Numbered from the stretch's first letter, positions 40,092 to 51,389 are shown. The stretch is 64,000 nt of DNA from Mesaphorura yosii (GCA_009869945.1 WIXG01000067.1:1-64000); one strand, 5' to 3'. Made by a program: numbers and translations. Notes: generated by a model not told the origin, from the sequence alone.

Positions 40092-41693
40092 ATGGAAATT
40101 ACTATCCGGAAGAAGTTCCAACCGTATTTAGTGTTGTTCAGTTCCTTCCTGCTGTTTTTAACATCGGGGACAGTCAAAAGTGTCTCTTCATTGTCGTACC
40201 AGCCTGAAAGTTTTGCAGTTTTCAATGACGCTGGCGTCTCATCACCGCAAAACACCAAACCGAATCGAGGAATCAATGAAGCAATGCTGCTAAGAAGTTT
40301 TGGAGCTGAATTTGGTTAGTGAGTAGTCTCAGAAGTCAACCAGATAAAAAATGGATAGCTCGAGCTTGCTTGTTAAATGATTCAGAGTCAAAGAACGGAC
40401 ATTCCAAGAAGAGTTTGCCAACATTAGCGCCATCGTTTCGGGCACCAATTCCTTCTAAACGAAGCGAAGCCACGGACAAGAAGAAGCAAACGTTGGACTC
40501 GCAAAGCAATAAACCTCATCAAATTGAAGTTAACAACGTCGACATGTCCAATTTGCTTGAGCAAAACTGCATGGAATCTGATAACATCACGCAACGGGCA
40601 TGCACCGAGTACTGCACAACATCGTCTCCGAAATACGACACTGGGAAATGCACCGCTGATCAGAATGTATGCATATGTGAAAATTCGAAAGATGGAAGCA
40701 GCAAACGAGGTATAGTGCGTGATTCGAACTTGTTTTTCCGAATTTCGATTTTGAATGAATGCAAGAATGCCCTGCAGACATTTCAATTGTAGCCTTTCGA
40801 GCTCCCACTCGTTTGTGTTAGAGTTTGAATCATTGTCAGCCACAACATTTTCCCAGCAATAAGCAAAGCCCACATTTTAAAAACACTCAGCCGCATTTAT
40901 TAATTTCCCCTTTGTAATGGAGATGAACTCTCAATTTAATTACCTCTCAAAGGCCACAATCACAATGGATAATGAAATGAATTTGTTTGATTTCCATTCT
41001 CTTCGGTTTGCAGTGAAGCTTTATAGGCCCAAGTCGACAACACCTACGAGAAAACGGAAGGTTTCGCATGCTTCAAAAACCAAGTTGGTTCCGTTCCATG
41101 AAAAAGGCAATTTTGACTGCGACAATTCACCCGAAGCAAACTCAATCTGCCAAGTCTTTTGCACGACAAGAGGAGTGACGCATTCAGCCTGTGCATTGGA
41201 TCAAAAGTCTTGTCTTTGTTTCAAGACACAGTCAAGTACGTGCTAAACTTAATCAATAAATCAGTATAGTTTATTTTTATTCACACTTCTTGCTTTAGGA
41301 GCAAAATTGTCATCTAAGAGGAGGAGCGCCGACGTCATCGCCCCCAAGCGAATTGGACGGAATATGGAAGATGATGACCCTACAGTGGAGAAGCTAATTG
41401 GTCTGGGTTTGGTAATCCAGAATGAAGATCCGTCGGTCGAGCCTACAGCTGGGTCTTTGGACCCAACAACCCGGCAATTGCCGTACTGGTCTCCACCGTT
41501 TCAATTGTACCCTCAGCAGCACCTGCAGTCTCCGGGATGCACTCCGTTGTCCTGTGTGAGCAACTGCCCAAGACACTGTGATAACCTTTGCACGCAAAAT
41601 CTTCAATGCTTTTGCTCCTGCCCTGAAGACACAGTGTACTACGATTACATCGACGACGGGCCGGCGTATCCGCCATTCTCATTCTTCGGCTAA
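40092..41693 (+). CDS. Secreted multi-module protein with defensin-like (CS-alpha-beta) cysteine motifs
   Basis: Four exons (40092-40314, 40386-40709, 41014-41235, 41299-41693) encode 387 residues. Exon 1 is a signal peptide (YLVLFSSFLLFLTSG) plus a spacer. Exons 2 and 3 each carry one six-Cys module with spacing C-x10-C-x3-C-x11-C-x6-C-x-C and C-x9-C-x3-C-x9-C-x6-C-x-C. This is the arrangement of invertebrate CS-alpha-beta defensins; module 1 also has GKC before the CxC, as in a gamma-core. Exon 4 carries a divergent eight-Cys module (CTPLSCVSNCPRHCDNLC, then CFCSC). Linkers are rich in dibasic sites (KKK, RKRK, SKRR), which could allow processing. All three introns are phase 1, so exons 2 and 3 are symmetrical 1-1 units. 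The first intron (71 nt) has competing acceptors; the one at 40385 was chosen for phase and tract. Antimicrobial function is inference. No family member of this architecture is known to me. Confidence 0.68.
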
Positions 41694-41776
41694 GCCCTTG
41701 TAATTTATAAGAGACAATTTGTGGGAAACCAGACTTCAAACTTACTCGAAGGCGTATGTTTAAAAATTAAACTCTT

Positions 41777-41782
41777 TTTATT
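41777..41782 (-). terminator. Poly(A) signal overlapping the 5'-nucleotidase stop codon
   Basis: TTTATT on the plus strand (AATAAA in sense) shares two bases with the stop codon at 41781-41783. The 3' UTR would then be only tens of bases and would end close to the stop of the convergent cysteine-module gene at 41693. Confidence 0.5.
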
Positions 41783-44008
41783 ACCTCGTTTTAAAATAAG
41801 TAACCACAATCACAAATGTACTTAATAAACTGCATAATAAGCATTGGCTTAATTGTCGCGCTAATGTCGATCCACTTGACCCCGCTGCTGCCGCAGGGAG
41901 ACAGTCAGTCCCGTTGTAGAATCGTATCCTGCCTTCAAGGCCTTGAGTGACTGGACTCACTTCTTTCAAATACTCAATTAATACCTCAGAGTCTAAAATA
42001 CCTGATATGTGATTGACTAGAATATTGTCCTTGATCATCCGGTACCCATCACCACCACCGGCGATGTAAGTAGGCAGTGCTATTTTGTACCTGTCATTGT
42101 CTTTCAGTGGCACGTATTCGGGAACACGGCACTTGGTGCACAAAACTTGCAAATCTCTGACGCGCTGACCATTTGGCTGCTTCAAGTCGTACTCCACGCG
42201 GATGCCTACATTTAGACGAGTGCTTTCTTAAATCATGTGCGTATTGGAAAGGTGAGCTTGTCTCTTGGTTACCTGAAATCTGCAAGAATTTCCCTGGCAA
42301 ATGCAGTCCTTTGGGATCGTAGTCCTTGACACTGTGCTCAAACGCCTCGCGGAGGTACTTTCCATATATTTCAATCATATCGACGGTGTTTTGAAATGGT
42401 TGCACGGCCAGAACATCTTCGAAAGTAATGCTACCTGTATGAAATGAAACGTGTTAAATCTTTGTCCCACATTGGAGTCCGCCTAATTATTATCATCACC
42501 ATTTCTTGCAAGCTCAGAGATCGAACTGCGAATTCCACCACTGTTGAGTATGGCCATTGTGACATCGTTCCATTCAACGTCATTAGCATATTTCATAGTC
42601 TACACAGATACGGGTTAATGAAACCAGATAAGTATGGTTGATTGTGGGAAAAGGATTTACCATGTGCACCATCCCATTTGTGATCACATTGCCCAAATTA
42701 CACTCCCGAAGGCGACACTCCCTGGAACGACCATCTAGCAACACTCTCGTCTTTGCCACCACGTCCTTTACCTCAACACTGATGTTCTTGCCCCAAAGTT
42801 CCAATTCTTCCTTCATAGTCTGGTCTTGAGGAACTGACGCGTCCAGTAAAATCGGATTTCCTGCCCATCGCTTCACATTTCCAGCGTCATCGAAGGTCAC
42901 GTTCAGGTAGCCGAGGTATTTCCCAAAAGCGTAGGCCTGCACAACTGGAACTTGCTTGCCACTGGTTTGTGTGACGATCGTTGGATACGAGCCCAGTGGG
43001 ACGTCAATGTCTGGGTGCGACCCAGTGTACAGAAATGTGTTTGTGTGTCCGCCTACCACAACATCGACTAGGGGAGCATTCTCTGCTAATTTCAGGTCCA
43101 CGTCGAAACCAGAGTGTCCCACGGCGAGAATGAGGTTCACACCTTGGCTAGCCAAATAGTTTGCTTCTTTGTTGACGGCTTCAATCTCGTCTGTGAATTT
43201 TAGCTTTCCAGGAAATGACAAAGTCTGCGTTTCAAAAACTAATCGATAATGTCTCCGACCCTCGGGTTTGTGGGTGTTGCAAATGCAAGGCTTACTTCCG
43301 TCTCGCTCGTTGTGTATCCGATGATTCCGACCTTCCTTCCTTCGTACTCCACCACAACTGATTTTCTGTACTTGCCTTGTATGGATGGCTCATCCTTGTC
43401 GTCAATGTTGGCAGAAAGGACCGGAAAGGTAGCCGCTTCAAGAAACGGGACCAGTCCTTTCATGTTGTCATCAAACTCGTGATTCCCAAGCGCCTGTAAT
43501 GACATAATTTTACGACTCATTGATGGCGACACAAGAAACTATTTACCATCGCCGTATGGTTGAGCTGATTCACGAAATGCGAGATGGCTCTCCATTTGAA
43601 CAGCGTGTACCATAATGTTCCTTGGAAGTAGTCTCCGCCCGACAAGTAGGCGACGTTTGGGTGAGTTTTCCGCAGTTCGGTCACCTGTCGAAAAGTGGTC
43701 AATCATAATTAGATGCTAAGAATCTGTCCACTATTAGCTTGGTGGCTCTGATCTGATCTTCGTGTAGCAAACCGTACTTGATAATGCAACCGCGCAAATC
43801 CTCCGTAGCACTTGTTCGCTGCAATATCATCTTCGCCACAATTTCCACCGAAGCGGTCAATTTCCAAAAATCTTGAGTGCACATCGTTTGTATGGAGAAT
43901 TGTCAGTGTGAATTCCTCTGCGTTCGTCGCTCTTGTAATTGTAAGGCTACAGATTAGGGCAAATATTGTTAGACGAGAAACTCTCGTGCTACAGCTTGCG
44001 AAATTCAT
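41781..44008 (-). CDS. NT5E: Ecto-5'-nucleotidase, GPI-anchored type (or apyrase-like relative)
   Basis: Extracellular nucleotidase, expected to convert AMP to adenosine at the cell surface. Seven exons in transcript order: 43778-44008, 43547-43684, 43296-43493, 42661-43224, 42500-42599, 42273-42434, 41781-42205. They give 605 residues with matching phases. Signal peptide is about 1-30. Metallophosphoesterase motifs are all present: HTNDVHSRF (metal Asp42/His44), SGGDYFQGTLW, GNHEFD, GHSGFDVD, VVGGHTNTFLY. The C-terminal substrate domain shows NSGGIRSS, FEHSVKDYD, LCTKCRVPEY and AGGGDGYRMIKD; the last has Tyr where mammalian CD73 has the stacking Phe. A Ser/Ala-rich segment then a hydrophobic tail (CLLCSLLSTFVIVVTYF) fits GPI attachment. 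Secreted insect apyrases belong to the same family but lack such a tail. The exon 3 donor was placed at GAA|GTAAGC, giving a 71-nt intron. Confidence 0.92.
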
Positions 44009-47008
44009 TTCCCTTGTCACTAAAGTATGTAGAATTCGGTTCGCATAATTATCGCACTACACAACGAACGCTGTTGACGCTGTCGAGTCTCTTCACGAAA
44101 AATTCTGACGCAGATTGGCTTGTTGAGAAGGTTAACAAAACTTAAGCCAATGTACTTTTACGATTATTTCTGGTGACAAATTCACGTTTCACTTTGCGAA
44201 CAAACGCGATGAATTTATGATATACTCGCTCGCAGTAAACCGGATTATTTTGTAATAATCTCTGAACCCAGCCACGATGAAGCCGACGCGACGGCCGGAC
44301 TGACGACTGACGGTGAGGACTGAATTTAAGCGTCAAGATTCTTGTTTTTGCTTCTGAGAAACAGAAAACTGATAAGTGACATGAAGTGTTTACTATTTAC
44401 TTCTCAGCAATGCATGGGCAACAGGCTACTTGTCTTAAGTGATGCTAATCGAATCTGCAACGATAATATGGTATTTGCCTTCTTTGCTTTTTCTCGCTTT
44501 TGGAACATGCCAAATGCCAAGCAGTGAGAAATATGCAGAATTACGCCCATTTAACGCTACTGACTTGAGAAATGTGTGAATGATGACAAAAAAATGACTT
44601 GACTTATTTCAAAACACGAACACACACTCGACACTCGTAAAAACTCGCTAACGCGTTCCAACTAGAGACCTGGGCATTGGTAATTTAACTATGAATATTC
44701 ACATGAATGGTATTATCATGTTTGCCATTATTATTATGAAGTACAATGCAGTAGTAGAAAATAGTTAAATCTGTTTTGTGGTAAATACGCTGCTGGCTAA
44801 TGCAGGTGTGCTTGCATAAGCTCATGTTCATGATCGTAAGAACTCAAAAATACAATAATACACACAATTCATTAGAAGTCGTAAACCCGTTGTCCCAAAA
44901 TAAGCCGATAATCGCAGTAGCTCCTTCTCAGTAACTTCGAACAGTAATTTTAGGTCCTACAAAGCGAATCCCCACTGCTCTTGTGAAATTCTAGAATCGT
45001 ACTCCCTTAAATCGTCTCGATTTCAAAGCCTCAAATTCAGCGATAGTGATTTACAGCTTTCTTCATTAATGGCGTGACGAGAGACGGACCATTTCTTTGA
45101 TGCGTGATGTATTTTCCTTGGCGTTCGGAGGTCTCGACGAAAATATCTTTTTGCAGAAATTAGTGATGACAAATTGCCTGCTTCATCTGTCTGTGTTTGA
45201 TCAGACGCCAAATGGCGCATTCCATGTAAAAATATGTTGCACTAATGTGTGTGCAAAACTTGCAAAAGCAGCGAGGCATCAATCACGAATTAAATTGCAA
45301 ATTCATACCTTTTATGCTATCGTCAATACTTGCAAATTCTACCGGATTTAACACACCTCATCATATCTCATCATTTGGCACACCGAACGCGGTCCGCTGG
45401 ACGGTGGCTGGTCCGAAGATGCCGGAATAATTCGAATTGTGTTAAACTGAACGTTAGGCTGAAATTTATCTCCGCTGTCACTGTCGACTTCAAAGAGCAT
45501 GACATAGAACAAAGTCCAATGTGATTCTACAATATTTGATACATGCCCTGTCTTACAGCTGGGATGAGCAAGTTGGCTTGAGAGGAAGATTTGGAGATCC
45601 GACAGAGATCAAGTGAGACAAAAATCGATACTACGATACATCATACGTGATGCTCGTAATCGCAGTAGACAAGACTGGATTTGGAAGTCGTGGTTGTAGA
45701 AAGACATGGAGTGGAGTATCAACTCAACTGTGTGTTGAACCGCGATCGTACTTATGACGTTGTGACTATGAAAGTTTCTTGTGGGCTGTGAGTAAAATAA
45801 AGTATCCGATTTCGCATTTTGCTTCATTTCCATCGTACAAATTGAGAATAATCATAAATATAGTGTGCCCCATGCAATTCGTTAGTCAGTCACTTTTGGC
45901 TGTAGTGAGCACTAGAATTTTAGTCTTCAACTGTGAATCTCTTCGAAACTGCCAAACCTTGATAATTGTACAATTGTAACACTGCAATTTGCAACTAAAC
46001 TTAGCTATATGGTCCAACTCAATACGTCAAGAGGTAAGTGCGCTTCGTAATTATTGCAGTGCCATTCCAAATATGGGACGAGCAAGCCCGAGCTGACAGC
46101 GAATACCCTAGCTCAGCCGTTACGCATTTGATAAACGAGTGCAAAGAGCAAGTGCTGATGTGCCAAATTCGATTATGAGCATGAACGGCCCTCAACGGTG
46201 GTCGTTATAATTCGCATGATCTCATAAGCTGACATGCTCTAAACTATTCATCGTCAATAAGACAGCAGCTAAAGAGCGGAAGTGAACTGTTTCGTTGCAA
46301 ATTATGACGAGACGTGCTCTGTAGGTCGCTGTTAGTATGGTTGTTGTAATGTGTTAAGTAGCAAGTCAAGGTCTCGCTACAAGGCGTAAGTGCGTTGTTT
46401 ACATTTGGACATGAGCGTTGATGAGGAAGGAAGGAAGGAAGACGAGATATCGAGTCTCACAAAAATATTTTTCTTAATCTCTGCACTGTACACTTCGCGA
46501 GACGCTTCAGGGCATGCGAAATGTTAATGCAATTCATTATTAATTCTTTTAGAAAGGGACAGTGCATGAAAATACAAATGGCAAGTGTATGCAAATTAAG
46601 TTAAAAGGTGAGAGACGAGCAGAAATCCAAACGTGCATCCTTCCTCAATGCACACATACGGGCGATGCACGCATACGCACACGTGCCAACGTTAGGCAGC
46701 GTTCCAATTAGGCCACACCGGAATTAAAATGAGTACTTTTATTACTGTGATATATTTATTGATTGAGGGTCATCGTAATTAACTCGACAGGCGAAATCTC
46801 AAAGAGTTGTTCATTATTTCTCAATCGCTCGCTGCTGGAACTTCGACGAGGTGAATTATTTCATCAAGATTAGGGCTTTGCACTTCGTTGGAATTCCCAT
46901 TGCGTGATTCTAATTTTGCAATCTTCGTTCTGTATTTTCCAGTTATGAAGTATAAATTGAATTGGTTATTGAAGATCAATAGTTAATTACGCTTCGCCAA
47001 CCAGTCAC
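44009..47008. other. Divergent intergenic region (3 kb)
   Basis: Between the 5' ends of 5'-nucleotidase (-) and the Ly6-like gene (+), so it should contain both promoters. Only short frames without motifs or splice partners are present. A short (GGAA)n run lies near 46427-46440. Confidence 0.4.
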
Positions 47009-47800
47009 ATGGGATTTCAATTCCGGGACGAGGGCTTGTGCTTGGTTCTGCTGCTGTTCCTGGGAACGCAAAAATGTGTTACAGGTAATCGACCACTCGA
47101 CCACTAGTAAGTTAGACTTACAGCCACTAATATGCCGTGATTGTGATTTTGAAATTTAGGGCTGCGATGTCTCGAGTGCCTTTCCTTAACCTGTGACTCA
47201 TCAGTCATTTGCGAGTCAATCTTCCAGTCAATGCGAGACCCACTCTTTTACCCAAAGTCATTCCACATTGAATTCCAGCCGAATGTGACCTGTCCGCCCA
47301 CGTTGGCAAGCAACAAGAGTTCAAAAGCGTGGACCAGTCTGAGCCAAGAGTGTCCGATCGGAGACTCCGCTTGCCTCGAAGCGACGATTGAGGTCATCAC
47401 GACGTTCAATGGACTAGTAAATGGGTCGCAACTCGATCCTTACTCGACGCTGTCCAGTGTGGGCTACATTCGCGCGTGTGCCAGTAGAAAATATCTGAAA
47501 TCTCGCCCAGAGTCCACAATCTCCTACACAGACGAGGCGATAAGCAACAGTTCGTTGGCGGACATTGCTACGAGACTGGGAAAACAAACGGAAAAGAGTG
47601 GATACACGGTCGAAAGGATTCACTCCCACGAGTTTTACATTGACCATGGAACAGAGGACTCGGTGACCTGCTATCAGGATAATTGCAATGACAGCACGCG
47701 GCGAAACTCGACAATCGCTGGAGCTAGCACCTCAGCTAACAATTACTATTACTGTGTTCTATTTGCTGTGTTAATTATAGTAAGACAATCTTCGATTTAA
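47009..47800 (+). CDS. Ly6/uPAR-like (three-finger) protein, probably GPI-anchored
   Basis: Two exons (47009-47084, 47160-47800; intron 75 nt) encode 238 residues. A signal peptide (LCLVLLLFLGTQKCVT) is on exon 1. The mature N-terminus LRCLECLSLTC with further cysteines, and the closing CYQDNCN near the C-terminus, match the Ly6/three-finger pattern. A hydrophobic end (YYYCVLFAVLIIV) after a Ser/Thr/Asn-rich segment suggests a GPI signal. At 238 residues it is longer than most insect Ly6 proteins (120-160), with an extended middle loop (about 90-170) holding several N-glycosylation sequons. Insect relatives act in septate junctions, ion-channel regulation and traffic; which applies here is unknown. 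AATAAA follows at 47808-47813. It is convergent with the crystallin-like gene, with 32 bp between the stops. Confidence 0.65.
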
Positions 47801-47807
47801 TCGCTCT

Positions 47808-47813
47808 AATAAA
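47808..47813 (+). terminator. Poly(A) signal of the Ly6-like gene
   Basis: AATAAA lies 8 nt after the stop. Cleavage 10-30 nt further on would fall at or inside the opposite-strand crystallin-like gene (stop 47833-47835). Confidence 0.6.
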
Positions 47814-47832
47814 CTGTACACCACACAAAGTA

Positions 47833-48247
47833 CTACATGTAACAGAGCTTTAATGATGATACCAAATCGTTCATGTACGCGAACTGCAAGTTAGAGGCAG
47901 CGTGGGGTTTGATGTGTGGCGAAATCCGTGCCTTTCGACCACTGCAATCCTCCCTGGCGTATAAGTAAAGGCAGTTGCCGTTCAGGTCCAGCGATGACAT
48001 GCGATTGCGCCACTCTGGTGGCAGGTTGAGGCATTGTATCGAGTTGAGCGCAATCTGTGTCCTCGAGCCTCGCTTGCCCGTGTCTTCGTAAATGGTCAGT
48101 TCTTGCGCATTTACACGTCCTGCGAAATCTGGATCCGGGAAACGGACATTAAAGCTTTCGCAGACTATTTAACGACTGTATCTACTTACAATTGCTAATT
48201 GCAGCGAATATTGCGACCATCGCCGTAACCGAGCGTAAAAGTGACAT
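47833..48247 (-). CDS. Secreted single-domain beta-gamma-crystallin-like protein
   Basis: Two exons, 48190-48247 and 47833-48128 (transcript order), with a 61-nt intron, encode 117 residues. The N-terminus is a signal peptide with cleavage predicted after NYFAGRVNA. The mature part begins QELTIYEDTGKRGS and shows two Greek-key motifs: YEDTGKRG and YAREDCSG (the Y-x6-G corner), each followed by the calcium-binding-type N/D-N/D-x-x-S/T-S signature, here NRMSSL and NDLVSSL. Four cysteines could form two disulfides. One domain per polypeptide, secreted and extracellular, recalls invertebrate and microbial beta-gamma-crystallins rather than vertebrate lens proteins. The role is unknown. The likely poly(A) signal is an ATTAAA variant at 47796-47801, which lies across the stop codon of the convergent Ly6-like gene. 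Confidence 0.7.
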
Positions 48248-50042
48248 TACGACGTCTTAAAATCCCAAGGAAGACTAGCTCGCAACGTGATCCCGCTATT
48301 AATGCTGGTGGAAGCAGATTGTAATTAGCGGTTAATTCCAAGCGCTAGGCAATTATGGTTTTTAATCAATTGCAGCAATTGCCTGATGAATAATGGTCAT
48401 TCTCTAATGCTTCAACGACTCCCAAGTAGCTTAATTGACCGCCCCATGGTAGATTCTGTACAGTTCCATACAGACCGCACGAGCATCGCACTGCTGCACG
48501 CTTCTCCAGCTTACAAGTTTAGCACAACCAGATTTGAGCAGATTAGCTAAGAATGAGACCAACAGACAACGAAAACTTGAACAATTCTATCTTGGCCCGA
48601 GTTCTATCTCTTAAGTGATTATGGGTTCAAGCACCAACTCAACCATCACGACCTCTGGCACTCTCAAGGGGACAAAGACATGGCGGCCACGGGCAGCACC
48701 ATCAAGACCAAATGTACCAGCGTCTACGTCCGGCGAAGCCATCGGTCGCAAGCCTGAGCGCGAAGCCTGCGGCGGGGACTCAACAAACACTAACACAGCC
48801 GAAGACTGTTCCTGAAGCTGCTAAGACGCTTGAACGCACGCAGGTTCTTCGCCCAGCGGTCCAATCGGCCAACATATTTGCGACTGCCGCATATGAAAAT
48901 CACCACCACCAACGTCAAGGCAAGACCACCGCTAACATTCTGCACGACCGAAGAGCGTACCAACTTCGCTCCAACCTGAGAAGAATATCGAAGGGGCATC
49001 CGGAATGGCCTCGGTCACGAAGCGTGGAGAGTCAAGGTCATGGCCAGGGCCAGGATCACCGCCATGGTGAATAAAGGTCGCGTGATGTTTGAGTGCCGCC
49101 TCCGACGCGGTTGTACAGGCATTCAGGCAGTCTGTTCCTTTAATTCATCAGTTTATTGATTCGTGGAAGCATGAGCTCGGCCACCTGGTGACATTGTGGT
49201 CCCCCAGGGTCAGATGCTAGCACACAATTTCGGCTGCACGATTGGATTCCGTCTTGTGATGTACAACCTGACGAACGAGAAGTCGGACATTCTTGGGGAG
49301 ACGTACTTCGGTATTGTCTTCACAGTGGCTGCAGCAATCGTGAGTCGTGGTCGCTGTTAATGTTAAATGCACAAGTTTCATTTGTCCCGTACAGACAACA
49401 GTTCACGAGCTGAGAAATTGCTGAATGGACACAGAATGGACTTCAACGATAACGAGTGGTTCATGGCTACACATCTTGGTTTAATACTCTGATCGCGCGT
49501 AGAGGGAAGCGTTACAGAGCACCAAATCGAATGAGACTCACGAAACATGGAATAAACACCAAGTCAAGTAGCAAATGAAAGTTTTATCCAGTCGGGACAA
49601 AGTCATTTTAATCACCCAACTCAGTCGCTCAGCTTCCAGATTCATGAGACCTCGCAGGAAATGAAATGAGTCATATCAATTGAACGAGGTTCGAGTTTGA
49701 GTACCCAAAATGATGTCCCTATTCTTGACTCGTGTGTGTGTGTGTCTCTTACTTGCGTCTTCTCTATTTTTGACTTCGTAGTCTAAAGGCTTTTCTCATA
49801 GCCCCTGCTTTTGACTTCTGAAGCGAGCACTTTTTCTTTTGTCTGAATAAGCTAAGGTCTAATTGCATGGGCACGTACCAAGAGCATTTCTTTTTTCCCG
49901 ACTTCTGAGATACCAACTTGATTTCCTGCCTGTGTTTAAATTCTTGATACCGAGTCAATAGGAAATGTCCTGACAGTTACTGCGCTCATCGGGCACTCGT
50001 ACCTCTTTTACCAGTTTTTCCAACGCCTCTGAGAGGTTAGCC
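48248..50042. other. Region with unresolved coding-like sequence
   Basis: GC-richer sequence at about 48620-49070 keeps a 120-codon frame open on the plus strand (48712-49074), overlapped by a 64-codon frame from an ATG at 48621. Neither has a recognisable domain. A second block at 49207-49339 looks like an exon: acceptor TCCCCCAG, then an open frame ending in a hydrophobic run ETYFGIVFTVAAAI, then donor GTGAGTCG. No consistent gene model joins these blocks, so this may be a lineage-specific gene, a decayed gene, or chance. A (GT)n run lies at about 49733-49744. Nothing is seen in 49345-50042. Confidence 0.25.
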
Positions 50043-51239
50043 ATGAAGAAAGGCGCTGGTGGTGGAAGTAACAATAGCATCAGCATGACCACGACGGGCT
50101 ACGCACTCGCCCGGTACAACAACAACAATGGGAGCGGAAGGAAGCAGCAAAAGAGTAAAGGTGACAGGACGACAACGAACTATCACTGCACAATCTGCCT
50201 GCTGACGTCCATCATCATTCTGCTCTCCATACTCTTGACCGTGTCACTTGGCGCTACGTACTTTGCATGGCAAGAATTGGAGAGGTTCAAGATCGAATTT
50301 CACAACACAACTTCTACACTGGAATCGCTGGTCGCTGCGTCAGCCACGTCGTTTGAGGCACAATCAGGTCAAGGCAAGTTACTTTGAAAAAGATCAGTCT
50401 TAAGATCAGACTAGACATTAAGACTTAATATTGTTCTTCTTAATTACGTATTTTTGCAGGACACTTTGGAATTCAAGGGCCACCAGGACCTCCTGGACCA
50501 CAGGTAATTTCGCCACTACGTGACGGGACGTCAACATCTTATGCATAAAACGAACTAATTTTCTATAGGGTGAGCCGGGAAGCCCTGGAAAAGATGGCGT
50601 GCCGGGTGATCAAGGTCCAAGAGGACTGACTGGACCGAAAGGTGACCCGGGAATCAAAGGAGAACCAGGACTTGAGGGCCAGTCCGGTGCTGACGGAATT
50701 CCAGGCCTGTTCGGACTGCAGGGACCAAAGGTAAGAGTAGTGATTTGCAAGCTTCGAAAGAAACGCGGACTGTATCAATTTTTAAAAAATATTTTGTTGT
50801 AATATGTACACAGGGAGACAAAGGCGACCCTGGAGAAATCGGACTAATTGGACAACCAGGAGATCCCGGACTTCCAGTATGATAATTAAACTAATTTTAA
50901 CTTGATTGTGAGCTGTGAGACAGGCACAAATCTGCTTGATTTTCAGGGAATTCCTGGACTGGCAGGGGCAAAAGGAGACATGGTCCGTTGAATTCTGCCT
51001 AACCAAATGATTTCCATTTTAAAGCATCCTTTCTTTATTAATAGGGTCCCATCGGTCCTCCAGGCACTCCAGGTTTGTCACCCGTGGTGGACGTCCCTGC
51101 CAAGAAAGGAGCGAATGGAATTGGAAAGGTGAGACAATAAAACGCTACGACGACGCAGCTTGCCCATGCGCATTTCCCAATTTTAGGCTAGCCACTTTAT
51201 ATGTAATCTTCTCTTTAGCTTATCCAGAAGTTGGGTTGA
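50043..51239 (+). CDS. Type II transmembrane collagen-like protein
   Basis: Seven exons (50043-50373, 50460-50503, 50569-50730, 50814-50876, 50947-50982, 51045-51128, 51219-51239) encode 246 residues. A basic, Asn/Ser/Gly-rich cytosolic N-terminus (1-50) is followed by one TM segment (about 51-74, [20 protein letters not shown]), a short membrane-proximal helix with an N-glycosylation site (HNTT), then Gly-X-Y repeats. These begin at GPPGPPGPQ and run to about residue 240 with short interruptions, ending GKLIQKLG. Exons of 162, 63 and 36 nt are multiples of 9 and most begin with a Gly codon, as in collagen genes. The architecture resembles membrane-associated collagens (types XIII, XXIII, XXV), but the collagen part is short and no non-collagenous C-terminal domain follows. 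AATAAA is at 51390-51395. The exon 1 donor is either a GC donor at 50374 or a GT donor at 50368; both keep the frame. Confidence 0.78.
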
Positions 51240-51389
51240 CGTCACAATCACAGCTTCTTGACCAACGTGAGTGTACTACAATCATAAGATTATACAATTT
51301 TGCGTTTAAATCAGAGTACAATCAGAGTTAGCTTAATACTCATATCGTCTATTGTATTTAATCAATCGTGTGCCACTACTGAAAGTCTG

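Noticed and set aside
40315..40358. Shorter intron 1 choices (29, 44 or 50 nt) for the cysteine-module gene
   Set aside because: All keep phase, but they are shorter than any other intron in the window, and the acceptor at 40385 has a better preceding tract. Transcript data could overturn this.
40424..40873. 149-codon minus-strand frame opposite the cysteine-module gene
   Set aside because: The plus strand has signal peptide, phase-consistent introns and regular cysteine spacing; the antisense frame lacks all of these.
43225..43261. Very short intron beginning GTCGGA in 5'-nucleotidase
   Set aside because: A consensus donor GAA|GTAAGC just upstream gives a 71-nt intron and a better fit to the family (GYTTSETE then TLSFPGK).
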